DNA of 64,000 bases from Brasilonema angustatum HA4187-MV1. GTDB lineage: Bacteria > Cyanobacteriota > Cyanobacteriia > Cyanobacteriales > Nostocaceae. The notes beneath the pieces were generated by a model. The model had not been told where the DNA came from. It was given only the letters and a program-made list of their open reading frames with translations, and searched no databases. Each line of letters starts with the position of its first letter. Position 1 is the first letter of the stretch. The DNA is taken from NCBI GenBank assembly GCA_019359695.1, contig JAHHGV010000004.1, positions 162,031-226,030 of the forward strand. The letters are read 5' to 3'. The translations under genes were made by a program, and so were the position numbers. This document shows, piece after piece, positions 27,947 to 36,637 of this stretch.

Positions 27947-28642
27947 ATGACTGACAAGCTATTAAACACACTATTGATTACAGGAACAGATACAGAGGTT
28001 GGCAAAACTGTTTTAACGACAGCATTGGCAGCCTATTGGCAAAAATATCACTCCTCCCGGAGTATGGGAATTATGAAACTCATGCAATCGGGAGAAGGTG
28101 ATTGCGAGTGGTATCAAAAAATATTTTCCTTAAATCAATCTCCCGAAGAACTGACACCTTTATATTTTCAAACACCCGTTGCTCCTCCCATTGCTGCGGC
28201 AAGGGAAAATAAAACTATAGATTTAGCAAAAGTGTGGCAAAGTTTTATAGCTTTACGTGAGCGGCGTGATTTTCTATTTTTAGAAGCTTTAGGAGGATTA
28301 GGTTCGCCAGTAACTGAAGAATTGACGGTTGCTGACTTGGCAGGAGAATGGCGCTTACCAACAGTGTTGGTGGTTCCAGTCAAATTGGGTGCAATAGGTC
28401 AAGCAGTCGCTAATGTAGCATTAGCACGACAATCACGAATCAATTTAAAAGGTATTGTTCTAAATTGTGTTCAACCTCGAACAAATACAGAAATTGCTGA
28501 TTGGACACCAATAGAATTGATCAAATCACTGACTCACATTCCAATTTATGGCTGCTTACCTTATCTAGATAACTTAACTGATTTATCTAAAATGGCACAA
28601 GTAGCATCAGATTTAGATTTAGAACGATTGCTATATATCTAA
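27947..28642 (+). CDS. bioD: Dethiobiotin synthase
   Basis: BioD closes the ureido ring of dethiobiotin from 7,8-diaminononanoate, CO2 and ATP. The P-loop LLITGTDTEVGKTV at the N-terminus, with the conserved Lys of a K-x-x-Q pattern (MKLMQSG), and the EALGGLGSP and VVPVKLG stretches are typical. The 231 residues are the normal length. No other bio gene lies nearby, so the biotin pathway is scattered in this genome. The upstream TAACTAATAACTAATGAC is repeat-like and includes the start codon. Confidence 0.93.
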   Translation: MTDKLLNTLLITGTDTEVGKTVLTTALAAYWQKYHSSRSMGIMKLMQSGEGDCEWYQKIFSLNQSPEELTPLYFQTPVAPPIAAARENKTIDLAKVWQSFIALRERRDFLFLEALGGLGSPVTEELTVADLAGEWRLPTVLVVPVKLGAIGQAVANVALARQSRINLKGIVLNCVQPRTNTEIADWTPIELIKSLTHIPIYGCLPYLDNLTDLSKMAQVASDLDLERLLYI

Positions 28643-28739
28643 AAAAGTGTGAAGAGTGAGGCAAGAAATACCTTTTGCAAAAGTTTAAAGCGTAAAAATA
28701 AAAATACATAACTGTCATTTTAATTTAAAAATGTGAAAC

Positions 28740-29957
28740 ATGGTTTCTACATTCCCAAACTCCTCTTGTGTTGATTTATCTCGTGTTCGGCTCCCCATCC
28801 GCTCACTGCAACCGCAACTCGTGGAATGGCGGCGACAGTTGCATCAAAAGCCAGAACTGGGTTTCCAAGAAAAATTAACCTCCCAGTTTGTCTCGCAGAA
28901 GTTGCAGGAATGGGGGATTGAGCATCAAACTGGCATTGCTCAGACTGGGATTGTAGCAACGATTCGGGGTAACAATCTCAGCACTGAAAAAGTGTTGGCA
29001 ATTCGCGCGGATATGGACGCTTTGCCCATTCAAGAACTTAACGAAGTACCCTACCGCTCACAACATGATGGGGTGATGCATGCTTGTGGACATGACGGAC
29101 ATACAGCAATTGCCCTAGGAACAGCATACTATCTTCACCAGAATCGAGATACTTTTGCTGGTACTGTCAAAATTCTCTTCCAGCCAGCAGAAGAAGGACC
29201 AGGAGGCGCAAAGCCGATGATAGAAGCTGGGGTATTGAAAAACCCTGATGTTGACGCAATTATCGGTTTGCACCTTTGGAATAATTTGCCTTTGGGGACA
29301 CTAGGTGTCCGCGCTGGTGCATTAATGGCAGCTGTAGAAACATTCAAATGCACAATTATGGGCAAAGGTGGACACGGTGCCATGCCCCATCAAACTGTTG
29401 ATTCAGTGGTGATTGCTGCCCAAATCGTCAATGCTCTACAAACAATTGTTGCTCGTAACGTCAACCCTATTGACTCGGCAGTGGTGACAGTGGGCGAACT
29501 TCATGCTGGAACCAAGAATAATGTCATTGCTGATACAGCCAGGATGAGTGGTACTGTAAGGTATTTTAACCCAGCATATGAAGGCTTTTTCAAGCAGCGC
29601 ATTGAGCAAATTATTGCGGGAATTTGCCAGAGTCATGGTGCTACTTATGACTTTAATTGTTGGTCGCTTTACCCACCAGTGATCAATGATGTTACCATAG
29701 CGGATTTGGTACGCTCAGTCGCCGAAGAAGTGGTAGAAACGCCTCTAGGTGTTGTTCCTGAATGCCAAACAATGGGTGGCGAGGATATGTCTTACTTCTT
29801 GCAAGAGATACCAGGTTGCTATTTCTTTTTGGGTTCGGCGAACCCTAACAAAGGATTGGCATATCCCCACCATCATCCCCGTTTCGATTTTGACGAAACC
29901 ATTTTAGCGATGGGTGTGGAGATGTTCGTTCGCTGCGTGGAAAAATTCTGTAATTGA
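28740..29957 (+). CDS. M20-family amidohydrolase
   Basis: A zinc-dependent amidohydrolase of the hippurate/IAA-amino-acid hydrolase type, which removes an acyl group from an N-acyl amino acid. Metal ligands are visible in MHACGHDGHTA (Cys and His) and PAEEGPGGAKP (Glu), with further His in GKGGHGAMPH and the C-terminal AYPHHHPRFDFDE. The 405 residues match the family. It starts 98 bases after bioD; co-transcription is possible but unproven. The natural substrate is not evident. Confidence 0.92.
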   Translation: MVSTFPNSSCVDLSRVRLPIRSLQPQLVEWRRQLHQKPELGFQEKLTSQFVSQKLQEWGIEHQTGIAQTGIVATIRGNNLSTEKVLAIRADMDALPIQELNEVPYRSQHDGVMHACGHDGHTAIALGTAYYLHQNRDTFAGTVKILFQPAEEGPGGAKPMIEAGVLKNPDVDAIIGLHLWNNLPLGTLGVRAGALMAAVETFKCTIMGKGGHGAMPHQTVDSVVIAAQIVNALQTIVARNVNPIDSAVVTVGELHAGTKNNVIADTARMSGTVRYFNPAYEGFFKQRIEQIIAGICQSHGATYDFNCWSLYPPVINDVTIADLVRSVAEEVVETPLGVVPECQTMGGEDMSYFLQEIPGCYFFLGSANPNKGLAYPHHHPRFDFDETILAMGVEMFVRCVEKFCN

Positions 29958-30085
29958 TAAAAGTAGATGGGTATTAATAAATATTAGGTACGAGAGTTCA
30001 TTGCTTGTAGTTAATCACTCACTTAACAAGTCGCAATTAGTAACCTCTGCCAGTTTCTTTTATGTTTTACCCATCTACTTAATCA

Positions 30086-30886
30086 ATGAATTCCCCAACG
30101 TTAGATCCATCTGTTGCTTCGGCAATAGCAGAATTTGAAAAATCCAACGCCCCCAGTGTTTGGTCAAATTTAGATAAAAACCAAGTGCTGGCGGAAATGA
30201 AAATGCGCCTTTTGGACGCCTTTCAAGTCAACCAAGGTCAACAACCGTTTTGCGGTCCTGCATCGATTTTATTTGAACTCGTTCGTAAACAACCGCTGCG
30301 CTACGTGCAAATTTGCCGTAGTTTATTTGAAACTGGTGGTTTTCAAGGACGAACCAAACGCATTGAAGCATCAAATAGGTTGCGTCAAAGTCGAGGCAGA
30401 CTACGAATGGGGCAAGCTGATTGGATGGTTCTAGCAACGTGGCGAGAATCAGAAAATTTGGTTTTCCCTGTTGAACCAGATGCACCGGAGATTGTCCGCA
30501 ATATAGCTGGGATGACCAAATCCTGGGAGATGAAAGGATGGACGCGGGAAGTTTTAGGCTACCGGAATGTTAAATACACCCACACTTATCTTTTTGGTGA
30601 AGTCAATGCTTTGAATGAGGCAGCAAGAGTTATCTCTGGTGGTGGTGTTGCCTTTGGTTTGATTACCGCACAGGGTTTGCTGGGTGACAATCCGCCACCG
30701 CTACCTTACCCCACTCACTGGATCACGGTGTTGGGTAATATCTCAATTCGACAGGGACTGTTGTGGAAACACGACAGCGGTCGCATTAGTATGGATGTTT
30801 ACACTTGGGGAAGCAAAAGGCATATAGATAAAGATGAGGATCCTTTTGAAGCTTATTTTTGGGGTATTGTCATGGGTTCGATGTAA
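30086..30886 (+). CDS. Hypothetical protein with papain-like Cys/His motifs
   Basis: A soluble 266-residue protein without signal peptide. The segment QGQQPFCGPASILFEL resembles the catalytic-Cys helix of papain-like and C39-type peptidases (Gln a few residues before Cys-Gly), and THWITVLGNI fits the His strand of the same fold, followed by an Asp in KHDSGR. The family is not one that I can name. It may be a peptidase or transglutaminase-like enzyme, or a toxin/immunity-type protein. It lies downstream of the M20 gene on the same strand, 128 bases away. Confidence 0.6.
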   Translation: MNSPTLDPSVASAIAEFEKSNAPSVWSNLDKNQVLAEMKMRLLDAFQVNQGQQPFCGPASILFELVRKQPLRYVQICRSLFETGGFQGRTKRIEASNRLRQSRGRLRMGQADWMVLATWRESENLVFPVEPDAPEIVRNIAGMTKSWEMKGWTREVLGYRNVKYTHTYLFGEVNALNEAARVISGGGVAFGLITAQGLLGDNPPPLPYPTHWITVLGNISIRQGLLWKHDSGRISMDVYTWGSKRHIDKDEDPFEAYFWGIVMGSM

Positions 30887-30904
30887 CATTATCAATTTCA
30901 GAAT

Positions 30905-31348
30905 TCACTTGTTCCACTCATTAACAAGCAAATCAAAATGTTTTACCTGAGGTTCAAGTTCGAGAAGGAATTCTTTGTCTCTGGGTAAGTGATGAGTTTT
31001 CTCAATATCCTCACCAGCAAACTTCTTAATTGCCTCTCGTGATATCCAGTAGGAAAGCACATAAAATTCTGCTACCTTATCATTTGTGCGTCGAAATACT
31101 TGAACACCTTTATTACCATCAATGAGGCGTATTTTCTTGATCCCAGCTTCATAAAGGTATTCTGCGTATTCAGAAGATTTTGCAGCTGGTGTTCTACTGT
31201 GCCACATACGAGCGACAATTGTCTGTTGTGGAGAAGTCGTTATGTTAGCAGAAGGAGCTTTCTGTGCAGAACTAACAAGTGGTATTAGTATCAAAAACAG
31301 TAAGGTGCTTATGATAACAAAGACTTTAAACCGCTTTTTTTGAAACAT
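30905..31348 (-). CDS. Secreted ABM-fold (antibiotic biosynthesis monooxygenase-like) protein
   Basis: A signal peptide (VFVIISTLLFLILIPLVSSAQ) precedes a single ferredoxin-like alpha+beta barrel domain: TIVARMWHSRTPAAKSSEYA opens it, and FYVLSYWISREAIKKFAGED and HHLPRDKEFLLELEP close it. Proteins of this layout often are small monooxygenase-like or stress-response proteins; most lack a known substrate. The ATG at 31348 has a GGAG box about 9 bases upstream and puts the signal peptide at the N-terminus, so the frame from 31414 is not used. Convergent with the papain-like gene. Confidence 0.75.
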   Translation of the reverse strand: MFQKKRFKVFVIISTLLFLILIPLVSSAQKAPSANITTSPQQTIVARMWHSRTPAAKSSEYAEYLYEAGIKKIRLIDGNKGVQVFRRTNDKVAEFYVLSYWISREAIKKFAGEDIEKTHHLPRDKEFLLELEPQVKHFDLLVNEWNK

Positions 31349-31487
31349 AGTAGTTGCTCCTTTTTCTGGGTACAACGGAAGTAATAAGTCGCACACCAGA
31401 ACATGATAAGGCAAGTAGAAACTAAAATTTTATGTAGAAACAGCTATTTAACGCACTCAATTATGCTCGACGCGGTTTGCAAAAATC

Positions 31488-31565
31488 CATTCGTCAAAGC
31501 GCTCGACGGGGCGTAGCTCTCCTTTGAACGAGCGTTAGCGCAGCGGGGCGTAGCCCTCCTTTGAA
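31488..31565. repeat. Tandem palindromic repeat, GGGGCGTAGC type
   Basis: GGGGCGTAGC.CTCCTTTGAA occurs twice (about 31508-31527 and 31545-31564), and GCGTTAGCGCAGCGG (31532-31546) is identical to a 15-mer inside the replication gene. It is part of the dispersed repeat family. The gap 31349-31618 has no gene. Confidence 0.65.
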
Positions 31566-31618
31566 TTCAAAAAAGGTCAAGCGTTTTATATTTAATTAGG
31601 TTGACCTACTTAACATGT

Positions 31619-33259
31619 CTAATTCTCAACTGCCTTTTTACGAAATATCCAGAGAGTTTGCATCACTTGAGTCAAAGAGTTTCTTTGCGCTTCTTGCACA
31701 AAGAAAAGGGGAATAATTGCTCCAATTCTGAACACAAAAGACACAACAAAGACTGCTGGTAAACCTCCTAATGAGGGATTTTGTGCAATAAAACCACCTA
31801 TAGTTGTACCTAAAGCGCCACAAACCCCAGTAACGGCAGCAGTCATTCCAAAATAAATGGATTGTTGTTTGACAGGCGCAATTGCTATCTGCATATTGTC
31901 GTTGCATAAATCAATAGCTCCCCAAACCGTTCCCATTAACATGTGTAGGAGCGGTAACCACAGCCAAATGCTAAAGGAACTAACATTAATCTCCAACCAA
32001 AATAAAGGTACAAGTGTAAGTAGAATCCCCGCTAATATCAAGATTAGACGATTACCTATTTTGTCTGATAACTTACCCCAGAAAATGGTTATCACCATGT
32101 ATACCCCCGCCTGAACACTGGCGTAGAGTGCCACAACACTGACATCTAAATGTAAATCATTTAACATTTTGAATGAGAAATAAGGAGCACTCAAGTTAGT
32201 GCTAAACATCTGGAAACTGAAATACAACAGAAACATCAAGAAATTAAAGTTATTTAACAGACTTTTTATCACACTCGAATCAGGTATAACAGGAGTCTTT
32301 TTTTCTATAGTTTCTGACTGTTCATCAGTATTTTTCTTTAAACTATCAGTATCTCCAGAAATAGTTTCTGACTGTTCATCAGTATTTGTATTTAAATTAT
32401 CAGTATCTCCAGAAATCGCATTTTTCACAAAAGAACCCAGGACAGAAGCGTGCTGCGTCTGTGGATTCACATCCACCTGGAAGTACTGACACCCAAGACC
32501 TATCAGCCCTGACAAAGTCCCCAACAGCACAAGCACTCCATAACCTTGTAAAGCTCCACCAGGCCATTTTGAGACAACTAGACCGGCTATTGGTATACAA
32601 ATCAAATGAGTTAAACTGAAAGCACCGTTGCGCAACCCAAAATATCTTCCTCGGAGCTTTCGAGGGACTAAAAGTGCCATCCAACTCATCCACGATGGAT
32701 GTCCTAATCCTTGCAACATATTGATTAACAAGACAATCACAAGTGTCAGAACTATCAATTGCTGAGAATTTATATATCCGAAGCTAAGGGCGGCGATACC
32801 AATGGGTAGAAATAACCAGACTATCCTCGCAGTTACGTTTGTAAGGAGCGAATATCGAAAGCGACTGGTTGTGCGTTCTGATAGATAGGCACCCAACGGC
32901 TGAATGAGATTCACCAGCATTGGAATGGAAGACAGCATTCCAATAATCAACGGACTGGCATTTAATTCCACCAGAAAATTAGAGAGTAAAACACCAGTGA
33001 CAATAGTCAAGTATATTGATGTGAAGACACCATCTATAGTGCAGGCTCTGAGGCTGATACGAATAGCATTCTTCTTTAAAACTGAAGGGCTGAGTGTTGA
33101 GTTAGCAACAACAGTCGGTTCTGAAATTGCAATCTCGGGTATTCTAGGGGCTAGAGGCAGAGCGGTTTCTGGCGAAATGGGTTCCATACTTGTCTCTACA
33201 GATGAGTCAAGCGGGGAGTGTAAACTTTGTTCGTAATTGTTCGTTATTTTATCTTGCAT
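31619..33259 (-). CDS. MFS transporter
   Basis: A 546-residue 12-helix permease of the major facilitator superfamily. Hydrophobic helices begin near residue 75 after a soluble N-terminal tail of about 70 residues. The cytoplasmic loop 2-3 motif appears as YLSERTTSRFR and the 8-9 counterpart as GKLSDKIGNRL. The central loop (about 280-320) contains an 18-residue tandem duplication (SGDTDNLNTNTDEQSETI and its variant). The substrate cannot be told from the sequence. Divergent from the sugar-binding protein gene 86 bases away, so shared control is possible. Confidence 0.85.
   Translation of the reverse strand: MQDKITNNYEQSLHSPLDSSVETSMEPISPETALPLAPRIPEIAISEPTVVANSTLSPSVLKKNAIRISLRACTIDGVFTSIYLTIVTGVLLSNFLVELNASPLIIGMLSSIPMLVNLIQPLGAYLSERTTSRFRYSLLTNVTARIVWLFLPIGIAALSFGYINSQQLIVLTLVIVLLINMLQGLGHPSWMSWMALLVPRKLRGRYFGLRNGAFSLTHLICIPIAGLVVSKWPGGALQGYGVLVLLGTLSGLIGLGCQYFQVDVNPQTQHASVLGSFVKNAISGDTDNLNTNTDEQSETISGDTDSLKKNTDEQSETIEKKTPVIPDSSVIKSLLNNFNFLMFLLYFSFQMFSTNLSAPYFSFKMLNDLHLDVSVVALYASVQAGVYMVITIFWGKLSDKIGNRLILILAGILLTLVPLFWLEINVSSFSIWLWLPLLHMLMGTVWGAIDLCNDNMQIAIAPVKQQSIYFGMTAAVTGVCGALGTTIGGFIAQNPSLGGLPAVFVVSFVFRIGAIIPLFFVQEAQRNSLTQVMQTLWIFRKKAVEN
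32307..32414. repeat. 54-bp in-frame tandem duplication in the MFS gene
   Basis: Two adjacent 54-base units (32307-32360, 32361-32414) differ at a few positions and encode 18 residues each in the central cytoplasmic loop. Confidence 0.85.
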
Positions 33260-33345
33260 GTCTCAATAAAAATTTAGATAAACAAAAAGTTAATCTTGAG
33301 CTATAGAGGCAATATGTAAAGTTACAGAATTTTTATTTGGCTGTG

Positions 33346-34656
33346 ATGCAAACCAACGTGTCGAAATTTTTACGATTGTTAGTGGCGATCGCCTTTTGGG
33401 CATCTGTTTTTGGAAGCATCGCCCTCTTGGTGATTGGTTGTCAAAATCTCCCCTTTGCGAGCGTTCCCTCAGCACCAACCGCACTCACCATCAAACTCGG
33501 TGGTTGGACAGCAAGTCCAGCAGAGCAAAAACTCTTGAAAGAACTACTACAAGCCTTTGAAGCAAAGCATCCAGGTATTAAAGTTAGGCATGAAGTCATC
33601 AACGACCAATACATGGATGTCATCAAAACCCGCTTAGTTGGTGAAGCGGCTCCTGATGTATTCTATTTAGATGCTCTTGAAGCTCCTTTTTTTATGAGCC
33701 AGAATGTTCTCGAACCACTCGATGCCTACATAACTCCTGATTTTGAGCTAGCTGACTTTGAGGAAACGCTACTCAATAGCTTCAAGTACAATGATCATAT
33801 TTATGGTCTTGCGAAGGACTATTCGACACTTGCTTTATTCTACAACAAAAAAGCTTTTGGAAGTGCAGGGTTAAGCACTCCTCCAACAACTTGGAAGGAA
33901 TTACGCGCCTACTCAAAAAAGTTGACCATAGACCGTAACCGAGATGGCAGAATTGATCAATACGGTTTTGGAGAAGTTCCAGAGTTAGCGCGTCAAGCTT
34001 ACAAAATCAAAGCTTTTGGTGGGCAACTTATAGACCAGAATGGTTATGCAGCTTTTGCCAGTCATGCCGGATTGCAAGGATTACAATTGGCGGTAGATCA
34101 GTATCAAAAAGACCACTCCTCAGCTCAAAAGTCTGATGTTGGGACAAATTCTGGTAGTGAAATGTTTGGTCAGGGTAAAGTTGCAATGGTGATTGAGGGC
34201 AATTGGGCAATTCCCTACCTTACAGAAACTTTTCCTAATTTAGAGTTTGCTACAGCAGAATTACCTACAATTAATAATAACAAAAGTACAATGGTTTTCA
34301 CTGTTGCCTACGTGATGAACAAGCAAACCCAACACAAAGCCGAAGCTTGGGAACTTATTTCTTATCTCACGGGTAAAGAAGGTATGACAAAGTGGACGAA
34401 AACAGGCTTTGCTCTGCCATCTCGGAAATCTGTTGCTCAGAAATTGGGTTATGAGCAAGATCCCCTACGAACTGCACTTGTGGCAGGAGTAAATTATGCT
34501 ATACCTTGGCAAGTCGGTGAGTACCCAGCAGCGATTGTTAACAATTTTGACAACCAATTTGTCAGTGCTTTGCTAGGACAGCAACCACTACAACAGGCGA
34601 TGCAACGAGCACAAGATGATGCGAATGAACTGATTAAGGCGATTGCAATGGAATAA
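33346..34656 (+). CDS. ABC sugar transporter, substrate-binding lipoprotein
   Basis: A carbohydrate-uptake-1 type binding protein. The N-terminal helix ends in a lipobox LVIGC (Cys32), so the mature protein is lipid-anchored in the plasma membrane. The family core is evident in LLQAFEAKHPGIKV, PDVFYLDALEAP and GKVAMVIEGNWAIPYL. The sugar is not identifiable. The start is placed at the ATG at 33346; a TTG at 33337 would add three residues. It begins an operon with two permeases. Confidence 0.9.
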   Translation: MQTNVSKFLRLLVAIAFWASVFGSIALLVIGCQNLPFASVPSAPTALTIKLGGWTASPAEQKLLKELLQAFEAKHPGIKVRHEVINDQYMDVIKTRLVGEAAPDVFYLDALEAPFFMSQNVLEPLDAYITPDFELADFEETLLNSFKYNDHIYGLAKDYSTLALFYNKKAFGSAGLSTPPTTWKELRAYSKKLTIDRNRDGRIDQYGFGEVPELARQAYKIKAFGGQLIDQNGYAAFASHAGLQGLQLAVDQYQKDHSSAQKSDVGTNSGSEMFGQGKVAMVIEGNWAIPYLTETFPNLEFATAELPTINNNKSTMVFTVAYVMNKQTQHKAEAWELISYLTGKEGMTKWTKTGFALPSRKSVAQKLGYEQDPLRTALVAGVNYAIPWQVGEYPAAIVNNFDNQFVSALLGQQPLQQAMQRAQDDANELIKAIAME

Positions 34657-34760
34657 GTAAAGTTTCATGCATTTTTTTCGAGATTGGATTTGAAATTTTG
34701 AATTTATATATCGCCTATCGCTACAGTCGGGATGGTGCCGAATGAGTTGGAGGTACATTT

Positions 34761-35669
34761 GTGTTTGAAGTCAGAAGGCGACAAACAAAGCCTAGATCGA
34801 ACATCACACAAGACTTGGCTGGATACTTGTTTATGATGCCTACTATTTTGGTGTTAGGCACATTTGTCGTACTACCCATTCTCTGGGCTGTTTATCTTTC
34901 CCTACACAAAGTTCAACTTCTTGGCAATATTGAGTATCAATTTGTAGGCTTTCGCAACTTCACGCGACTCATTGAAGATGAACAGGTTTGGATTGCTTTA
35001 AGAAATACAGCCCAATATGTTGCAATTGTTGTCCCGGCTCAAACTGTCTTGGCTTTAATTCTAGCTGTAACGCTGAATTCTGGGATTCGCGCCAAAAATT
35101 GGTGGCGTATCCTCTACTTTTTGCCGACAGTCACTTCATCAGCTGTGTTGACGCTGATTTTTATGTGGATTTATAACACGAATGGGTTACTCAATGATTT
35201 TCTTGCTTTTGTAGGGCTACCTACTTACAACTGGTTAGGAGATCCAGCCGTTGCACTCAAAGGTATTATGCTCATGAATATTTGGTCAACAGCACCGTTT
35301 TACATGGTGATTTATCTGGCAGCGTTGCAGGATATTCCTCGTTCACTTTATGAGGCTGCATCCCTAGATGGAGCAAATGGCTGGCAGCAATTTATTCATA
35401 TCACAATTCCTATACTCAGACCAGTCACCTTTTTTGTAGTCACAATAGGAGTGATTGGCACGTTTCAGTTGTTTGACCAATCCTACATTTTTTCTAACGG
35501 CACTGGTGGACCTAATAATGCTACTTTGACAATAGTTTTATTGATATATCAAGCTGTCTTTCGTAACTTGCAGATGGGGTATGCAGCGGCGATCGCCTTT
35601 TTACTTGCAGCAGTCATTATTGTTATCACTTTGATTCAACGGCGGTTTTTTGGAGGCGAAAAAACTTGA
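34761..35669 (+). CDS. ABC sugar transporter permease (MalF/UgpA-like)
   Basis: Six hydrophobic helices and the EAA loop EAASLDGANGWQQFIHITIP, which contacts the ATPase, identify a MalF-type inner-membrane permease. It starts at GTG with GGAGG 8 bases upstream. Its stop overlaps the start of the next permease by three bases, indicating translational coupling. 302 residues, the usual length. Confidence 0.93.
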   Translation: MFEVRRRQTKPRSNITQDLAGYLFMMPTILVLGTFVVLPILWAVYLSLHKVQLLGNIEYQFVGFRNFTRLIEDEQVWIALRNTAQYVAIVVPAQTVLALILAVTLNSGIRAKNWWRILYFLPTVTSSAVLTLIFMWIYNTNGLLNDFLAFVGLPTYNWLGDPAVALKGIMLMNIWSTAPFYMVIYLAALQDIPRSLYEAASLDGANGWQQFIHITIPILRPVTFFVVTIGVIGTFQLFDQSYIFSNGTGGPNNATLTIVLLIYQAVFRNLQMGYAAAIAFLLAAVIIVITLIQRRFFGGEKT

Positions 35670-36502
35670 CTCATATTTCTCGCACCTCATGGCTAAAAGT
35701 ACTGCTGTACATAGTACTAACACTGTATGCAATTATCACCCTCATTCCCTTTTTATGGGCATTATCAGCATCATTTAAGCCGCTATCAGAAATTGTCAGC
35801 GGTGAACCTAATTTTGTACCTAAAAACTTTACTCTCGACAACTATAAACAAATTTTTTTTCAAGAACCGCTGTTTCTGCGCTGGGTTTTCAATAGTGTGG
35901 TTATAGCTATCAGTGTGACTGTATTAAACTTGTTGTTCAACTCAATGGCAGGTTACGCCTTAGCAAGACTGAACTTTAAGGGTAAACGCTTCTGGTTCTT
36001 CCTGATTTTGGCAGTCTTAGCAGTTCCTGCACAGATCACCCTCATTCCCACATTTTTAATTTTAAAAGCTTTGGGCTGGCTAAATTCCTATCAAGGGATG
36101 ATTGTTCCTAGCATGGTCAATGCTACCTTCATTTTTATGATGCGGCAGTTTTTCGTGAATTTTCCCAAGGAATTAGAAGAAGCGGCTCAATTGGATGGAT
36201 TGAAGACTTGGGGTATTTTTCGGCATATTGTTTTACCTTTAGCAAAACCAGCTTTAGCAGCACAAGCAGTTTTTGTATTTATGGGAAATTGGAATAATTT
36301 CTTGTTACCTCTAGTTATTTTGTTTGATCCAGAAATGTTTACTCTTCCTTTGGGATTGAATACTTTTAAAGGTCAATTCATTAGTTATTGGAACTATATT
36401 ATGGCGGCTTCTATGGTGTTTACTTTACCGGCTTTGGCGATTTATGCGTTTTTTAACAGATATTTTATTGAGAGTGTAACGTTTACCGGTGGGAAGGGTT
36501 AA
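35666..36502 (+). CDS. ABC sugar transporter permease (MalG/UgpE-like)
   Basis: The partner permease, with six helices and the EAA loop EAAQLDGLKTWGIFRHIVLP. It begins at TTG (TTGA overlap with the preceding stop), backed by GGAGG about 9 bases upstream, so the unusual start is well supported. No ATP-binding subunit is encoded in the window; an MsmX/MalK-type ATPase from elsewhere must complete the importer. Confidence 0.93.
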   Translation: MTHISRTSWLKVLLYIVLTLYAIITLIPFLWALSASFKPLSEIVSGEPNFVPKNFTLDNYKQIFFQEPLFLRWVFNSVVIAISVTVLNLLFNSMAGYALARLNFKGKRFWFFLILAVLAVPAQITLIPTFLILKALGWLNSYQGMIVPSMVNATFIFMMRQFFVNFPKELEEAAQLDGLKTWGIFRHIVLPLAKPALAAQAVFVFMGNWNNFLLPLVILFDPEMFTLPLGLNTFKGQFISYWNYIMAASMVFTLPALAIYAFFNRYFIESVTFTGGKG

Positions 36503-36529
36503 TATAAGTAATTAAAAATTTAAAATTCT

Positions 36530-36595
36530 GACTCGTGTTAGGGCAGCGGGGCGTTTGCGTAGCGTCCCTTAGGGGCTAGCCCATTCTGACTTCTG
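36530..36595. repeat. Repeat of the GCAGCGGGGCG family
   Basis: GGGCAGCGGGGCGTTTGCGTAGC and CCCTTAGGGGCTAGCCC form short palindromes related to the copy at 31488-31565. The flanking TTCTGACT... text occurs twice (36525 and 36584). Confidence 0.55.
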
Positions 36596-36637
36596 ACTCC
36601 TTTTTATAAACAATTCAATAAACGTAGGGGATATGTA

